Below, one piece after another: positions 60,369 to 64,000 of a stretch of DNA of 64,000 nucleotides. Both the position numbers and the translations under genes were made by a program. The notes below the pieces were generated by a model. That model ran no database searches. It was not told the origin of the DNA and worked only from the letters and a program-made list of their open reading frames with translations. Position 1 is the first letter of the stretch. Each line of letters begins with the position of its first letter. Origin of the DNA: Chimaeribacter arupi (GTDB lineage: Bacteria; Pseudomonadota; Gammaproteobacteria; Enterobacterales; Enterobacteriaceae). Where the stretch lies: positions 100,451 through 164,450 of the forward strand of contig NZ_PJZI01000005.1 in assembly GCF_002858805.1 (NCBI RefSeq), written 5' to 3'.

Positions 60369-62480
60369 ATGAAGACCACCTCCCTTTTTGCCCGCCGCGT
60401 CGCAGCACTTGCTGTTGCTGCCGCGCTGCCCGCCTATGCCGCTGCCCCAGACGACACCCTGACCGTGACTGCCACACCTTCTGCCACCGACACCCCCGCA
60501 CCTGAGAAACAGGCATCGCTCGGCAACCTGGGGAAACGCGCTGTCCGTGACACGCCTTACGCGGTTCAGGCGGTATCACCGCGTGTGATGCAGCAACAGC
60601 AACTGAAAGACATTAAGCAAATTTACCGTTATCTGCCCTCTGTGCAGGGTGACGGCGCGCGGCCGCAGAGCCGCGGTATGCAGGGCAGCGTGGTACAAAA
60701 CAGCCTGATAGATGGGTTGAATGTGGTGTCGACCACCGCGTATCCGGTCGAGCAGTTTGACCACCTTGAGGTGCTGAATGGCCTGGGGGGTGCACTGTAT
60801 GGCCCGGCCAATCCGGCGGGGATGTTCAACCTGGTGTCAAAACGCCCGACCGATCTGCCGCAGCGCTCCATCACGCTGGGCGGCGGCACTGACGGCAGCC
60901 GTAAGCTTGCCGCCGATCTCAGCGGCCCGCTCGACAGCGATGACCGGGTGCGTTACCGCCTGAACCTGGTGGATGACGAAGGGCACAGTTATGCCGCCAA
61001 CAGCCGCCAACGCCGCCAGTTGGTGGCTCTTGGCCTGGATGCTAACCTCACCGATCAGACAGTGCTGGAGACCACGTTCAGCTATTACCACTATTACCAG
61101 AAAGGGCTGCCGGCCAGTTATGCGCTGGCCGACGGCGTGGCGTTTCCATCAGCATCGCGCATCGATCAGGATCGTTCCGGCCAGTATTATGCAGGAAATG
61201 ATGATAAAACTCTGACCGCCGCCGTTCACCTGAAACACGATTTTGACGGCAACTGGCTGGGCGAAATCGCGGTCTTGCGCCAGATTGCCGATCGTGAATC
61301 CACGGCAGTCACCAATACCTTCCTGAACGGTAACGGCGACTACAAAACCACCGCATCCAGCGCGACTGCCAGCCGTTTCACCATTAACAGCTATTTCGCC
61401 AACCTCACCGGCGAGGTGGAAACCGGCTGGCTGAAACATGACATCGCAGCCGGGATGCGCGGCTTTGTCTGGAAAAATTATAATCCGCGCAACGGCGGCA
61501 CCGTGACGCTGGGCCAGGCAAGCCTGAAGGATCCCCAGGCGTTTGCCGAACCCGATTACCCTGACTTTACCGATCGCTACCACTCCGCGACCACCACCCA
61601 GCAATCTTTTTTACTCAGCGATACCCTGACATTCTCCCCGCAGTGGAGCCTGCTGCTTTCCGGCAGCCAGAGCTTTTTAACCTCAGCCAATTACGCCAAG
61701 AGCGGCCGGCGCAGCAGCGCCTCTGATGACAGCGGGTTCAGCGGCTCCGGCAGCATCATGTACAAACCGGTAGAACCCCTGACGCTGTATGTCACCTATG
61801 CTGACAGCCTGCAACAGGGGGATGTGGCGCCGGTTGGTGCCACCAACGCCGGATCGGTGCTGTCGCCCTACCGCAGCAAACAGGTTGAAGTGGGCAGTAA
61901 ACTGGCGATCGGTAATGCGTTACTGACTGCGGCGCTGTTCCAGATTGACCGGCCTTACGCTTACACCAACAGCGGCGGCGACTACGCGGTAGACGGCGCA
62001 CAGCGGAACCGCGGGCTGGAGCTGATGGCGGATGGCGACGTGATGCCGGATCTGCATCTGTTTGGCGGTGTAACCTGGCTTGATCCGCGCCTGCGCGACA
62101 CCGCGAGCGCGGACACTGAAAACCGGCAGATTGTCGGGCTGCCGCGCGTCACGGCCAGTATGCTGGCAGTCTATACCTTGCCGGGGCTGCGCGGCACGGA
62201 AGTTCATGCCGGGGCGCATTATGTCGGCCGCCGCCCCACGGATAACGCCAACGATAACTGGGTAGGCAGCTATGCCACGTTTGATCTCGGCAGCAGTTAC
62301 CAGACCACGCTGTTCAATACCGCGACCACTTTCCGGCTGGACATCACCAACCTGACCAATCGCCATTACTGGACGAATATTGTGCCGGGTGGATTGAATG
62401 GTTACAGCGGTGCAGGCTATGCCTCTGCGCAACTGGGCGAGCCGCGTATGGCGGAACTGTCAATGCAGATTGCATTCTGA
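60369..62480 (+). CDS. TonB-dependent siderophore-type receptor under ModE-like boxes
   Basis: Outer-membrane receptor, 703 aa, from ATG 60369 (MKTTSLFARRVAALAV); signal peptide ends near PAYAAA, followed by a TonB-box-like DDTLTVTATP. The plug (about 45-170) carries AVRDTPYAVQAVSPRVMQQQQLKDIKQ and VLNGLGGALYGPANPAGMFNLVSKRP; the barrel ends PRMAELSMQIAF with the terminal Phe. It belongs to the siderophore-receptor class. Unlike fhuE, its promoter shows no Fur-like repeat but two ModE-like boxes shared with the divergent binding protein. Ligand unknown; a molybdate-chelating siderophore is a reasonable hypothesis. Confidence 0.88.
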   Translation: MKTTSLFARRVAALAVAAALPAYAAAPDDTLTVTATPSATDTPAPEKQASLGNLGKRAVRDTPYAVQAVSPRVMQQQQLKDIKQIYRYLPSVQGDGARPQSRGMQGSVVQNSLIDGLNVVSTTAYPVEQFDHLEVLNGLGGALYGPANPAGMFNLVSKRPTDLPQRSITLGGGTDGSRKLAADLSGPLDSDDRVRYRLNLVDDEGHSYAANSRQRRQLVALGLDANLTDQTVLETTFSYYHYYQKGLPASYALADGVAFPSASRIDQDRSGQYYAGNDDKTLTAAVHLKHDFDGNWLGEIAVLRQIADRESTAVTNTFLNGNGDYKTTASSATASRFTINSYFANLTGEVETGWLKHDIAAGMRGFVWKNYNPRNGGTVTLGQASLKDPQAFAEPDYPDFTDRYHSATTTQQSFLLSDTLTFSPQWSLLLSGSQSFLTSANYAKSGRRSSASDDSGFSGSGSIMYKPVEPLTLYVTYADSLQQGDVAPVGATNAGSVLSPYRSKQVEVGSKLAIGNALLTAALFQIDRPYAYTNSGGDYAVDGAQRNRGLELMADGDVMPDLHLFGGVTWLDPRLRDTASADTENRQIVGLPRVTASMLAVYTLPGLRGTEVHAGAHYVGRRPTDNANDNWVGSYATFDLGSSYQTTLFNTATTFRLDITNLTNRHYWTNIVPGGLNGYSGAGYASAQLGEPRMAELSMQIAF

Positions 62481-62505
62481 GGAGGGGGAAAGGCGGAAGG
62501 TTAAC

Positions 62506-62524
62506 CCGGCGCAGTGCGCCGGGC
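62506..62524. terminator. Hairpin between receptor and small-protein genes
   Basis: CCCGGCGC-AGT-GCGCCGGG, a perfect 8-bp stem between two convergent genes. No clear T-run on either side, so termination strength is uncertain. Confidence 0.6.
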
Positions 62525-62530
62525 TGACAA

Positions 62531-62674
62531 TCAATGCTTTGGCGTCTCTTTGGGCGGCTCTTTGTCGCCGGACTCCGGTGCGCTATGCGGATCGTCTTTG
62601 TCGTTGGCATGGGAAGGCGACGGGTTTTTGCTCTTATCGTCCTGTTGTTGGCTGGCAAACTGTTGCTGGCTCAT
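62531..62674 (-). CDS. Small disordered protein, 47 aa
   Basis: Short gene with a good ribosome site (GAGGAGCACGTG before ATG 62674) and a clean stop at 62531. The product starts MSQQQFASQQQDDKSKN and continues with DKDDPH and PESGDKEPPKETPKH: almost no hydrophobic residues, rich in Gln, Asp, Lys, Ser and Pro, thus intrinsically disordered. Such peptides occur among enterobacterial stress-induced small proteins, but I cannot assign one. It is convergent with the TonB receptor. Confidence 0.6.
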   Translation of the reverse strand: MSQQQFASQQQDDKSKNPSPSHANDKDDPHSAPESGDKEPPKETPKH

Positions 62675-62779
62675 CACGTGCTCCTCAATGGTTAACGTTA
62701 CTATCCAGATTTCGTCAAAAAACGAAAGTGAATTAACAGTATAGACAATCAGACACAGAATGCCGGTTTCCCGCTTCCA

Positions 62780-63340
62780 TCATACTGACTGGAGCTGGTT
62801 ACCGGAGAGCTGGTTAATCAGCACTTCGCATAACGGCCACTCGCCATACCCGGCCGCACTGTGCAGATGGCCGCCGCCGCGGATAATCACCAGCTCACTG
62901 CCCCACGCGGCGGCAAACTGGTTGGCGCGGGTCAGGCTCAGGTGTTCATCGTTATCACTGGCGACCAGCAAGGAGGGGAACGGCAGCGCAGTGAGGCTTA
63001 ACGGCCGTTGGATGCGGATCGCCTCCAGCGCGTCAGGTGCGTCCACATCTGCCGGGGCCACCAACAGCGCACCTTTGATGGTGAACCCTGCACCGGGCAT
63101 GGGCAACATTTGCGCCGCCCACTGCGTGATCGCTACCGCCCCGCAACTGTGGCCAATCAACATCACATCGCCGGTGAGCGGTGCCAGCGTCGCGGCGATG
63201 CCGTCAATCCAGGCCTGGCGCGCCGGGCAGTCCCAATCCTGCTGTTGCACACGGATAATCTGCGGGTATTTTTCTTCCAGCAGCGTTTGCCAATGTTGCG
63301 GCCCGGAGTTGGTGTAGCCGGGCACCGTAATGAAATGCAT
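62780..63340 (-). CDS. RBBP9/YdeN-type alpha/beta serine hydrolase
   Basis: Small serine hydrolase, 186 aa. Nucleophile elbow LIGHSCGAVAI with Ser at about residue 65; the acid in VASDNDEHLSLTRA and the catalytic His in GGGHLHSAAGYGEWP complete the triad. The N-terminus FITVPGYTNSGPQHWQTLLEEKYP is the family hallmark. Physiological substrate unknown for most members. Monocistronic. Confidence 0.9.
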   Translation of the reverse strand: MHFITVPGYTNSGPQHWQTLLEEKYPQIIRVQQQDWDCPARQAWIDGIAATLAPLTGDVMLIGHSCGAVAITQWAAQMLPMPGAGFTIKGALLVAPADVDAPDALEAIRIQRPLSLTALPFPSLLVASDNDEHLSLTRANQFAAAWGSELVIIRGGGHLHSAAGYGEWPLCEVLINQLSGNQLQSV

Positions 63341-63638
63341 GATCCTATCCTTTTGAGATGCAACGTTTTGGTAAAAGGCAGTATAAACGTGACGATGTCA
63401 CTTTGGCATACCACGGGTGTATTTAGCCTGAATTTTCCTGCCCTCTCATCAGTACAACGCAGGTGGAAAACTGTGCGTGCTAACGGTGTAGTATTCTTTA
63501 ACTATCGTCAATAGCGTTTATCTCTTAAAGCACAAACAGGCTTTTTACCTGTCAGAAAGGAAAGGCCGGGAAAAAAACCCCGCTCCACGCGCTGCCCGCG
63601 CAGTGACACACGCGGGCGGGAGGGTAAAGGATATAAGG
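63341..63638. other. Intergenic region, about 300 bp
   Basis: Promoter region of the hydrolase gene on the minus strand plus a GC-rich stretch (63570-63620) with possible hairpins after the next leftward gene. Nothing else recognised. Confidence 0.4.
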
Positions 63639-63917
63639 CTACCAGCGAAGTTCGGACGTGGGCATAAAGGCGACGGCTCTGACATTATCCATCACGTCAT
63701 AGCTGATTTGCATACTAGTAGGTATAGGCCGCCCTTTTGATTCATACAGATCTGTCCAGCCAAACGCGCGTTTCATCACAATGAAGGGAGGCGCACTTCT
63801 TAATGGCGACCCAATATTTTCATGTACCCAACTGCGGGACATATTTTCTAGCAATGGTGACGGCAATTTATTTGGGAAAACCCAGTTTTTAAACTTATCA
63901 TGCTGGATTGCCAGCAT
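63639..63917 (-). CDS. Unrecognised protein, 92 aa
   Basis: Not recognised. ATG 63917 lies 3 bp beyond the stop of the gene that enters from the window edge, so it is probably translationally linked to it. No clear ribosome site. Product is soluble and aromatic-rich (KFKNWVFPNKLPSPLLENMSRSWVHENIG, and FGWTDLYESKGRPIPTSMQISYD). AT-richer than the neighbouring hydrolase gene. Confidence 0.5.
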   Translation of the reverse strand: MLAIQHDKFKNWVFPNKLPSPLLENMSRSWVHENIGSPLRSAPPFIVMKRAFGWTDLYESKGRPIPTSMQISYDVMDNVRAVAFMPTSELRW

Positions 63918-63920
63918 AAT

Positions 63921-64000
63921 TTACTGAAGAACTCGCCCGGCACGCCGGAATGATAGATAAACCCCCTCTTTCGCCATATCCAGACTAAGATCAGGATCAC
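63921..64000 (-). CDS. C-terminal end of an unknown gene (partial)
   Basis: The minus-strand frame entering from the right edge reads DPDLSLDMAKEGVYLSFRRA then GRVLQ and stops with TAA at 63921-63923. Too short to identify. It ends 3 bp before the start of the 92-residue gene, indicating an operon. Confidence 0.45.
   Translation of the reverse strand, partial: DPDLSLDMAKEGVYLSFRRAGRVLQ

Overview
The window is chromosomal DNA of an enterobacterium of the order Enterobacterales. The evidence is an orthologue-like sorbitol operon (srlA-E-B-D-gutM-srlR), a FhuE-type receptor, sitABCD with mntR, yciE/yciF with an Mn-catalase, and gtrAB, all in GC-rich, densely packed DNA. I cannot fix the genus; a Serratia/Pantoea/Erwinia-like relative (Yersiniaceae or Erwiniaceae) is plausible. 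No rRNA, tRNA or CRISPR array is visible.

Layout. 1-4.3 kb: a peptide/opine-type ABC importer (ATPase cut by the window edge). 4.3-6.9 kb: amidase and divergent TetR regulator, bounded by a 55-bp direct repeat. 7-8.9 kb: an unrecognised protein and a FUSC membrane protein. 8.9-13 kb: the sorbitol PTS operon, without gutQ at the usual place and with an in-frame 21-bp repeat expansion in srlE. 13.5-15.7 kb: fhuE. 15.9-21.6 kb: an orphan type VI secretion cargo island (PAAR, papain-like cargo and lipoprotein, recombination scar with a VgrG tail, Tle3 lipase and Tli3 immunity). 21.6-24.6 kb: AraC regulator, DUF2000 protein, chemoreceptor. 25.2-28 kb: gtrA, gtrB and a third glycosyltransferase. 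28.3-34.8 kb: a sulfur-scavenging operon (two SfnB-like oxidases, an LLM flavin monooxygenase, a MetNIQ-like importer). 34.9-36.9 kb: GNAT, DJ-1/PfpI protein and a NemR-like regulator. 37-39.6 kb: a second MetNIQ-like importer. 40-44.1 kb: mntR and sitABCD. 44.3-48.7 kb: SRPBCC protein, zinc dehydrogenase, yciF, Mn-catalase and yciE. 49.1-51.8 kb: a short-Q-loop cytochrome bd oxidase with a 48-residue membrane subunit candidate. 53.1-58.7 kb: an AT-richer integrase-linked island with a CaiF/GrlA-like regulator, an orphan RNase A-like toxin with its immunity protein, an acyltransferase and a probable type I toxin-antitoxin locus. 59.2-62.5 kb: a divergent siderophore-type binding protein and TonB receptor that share two ModE-like operators. 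62.5-64 kb: a disordered small protein, an RBBP9-type hydrolase and unrecognised genes at the edge.

The most novel-looking items are: (1) a type I toxin-antitoxin locus at 57.7-58.15 kb with a 27-residue hydrophobic peptide and an adjacent RNA that shares an exact 20-nt antisense match with the toxin leader, as in the Zor/Orz, Sho/Ohs and DinQ/Agr loci; (2) ModE-like boxes between a TonB receptor and a periplasmic binding protein, which suggest molybdate-controlled (molybdophore?) uptake; (3) the free-standing CdiA-CT-type RNase toxin whose immunity protein carries an extra unknown domain; (4) the T6SS cargo pair with a Cys/His papain-like core. Everything is read from sequence by eye; no database search was run.
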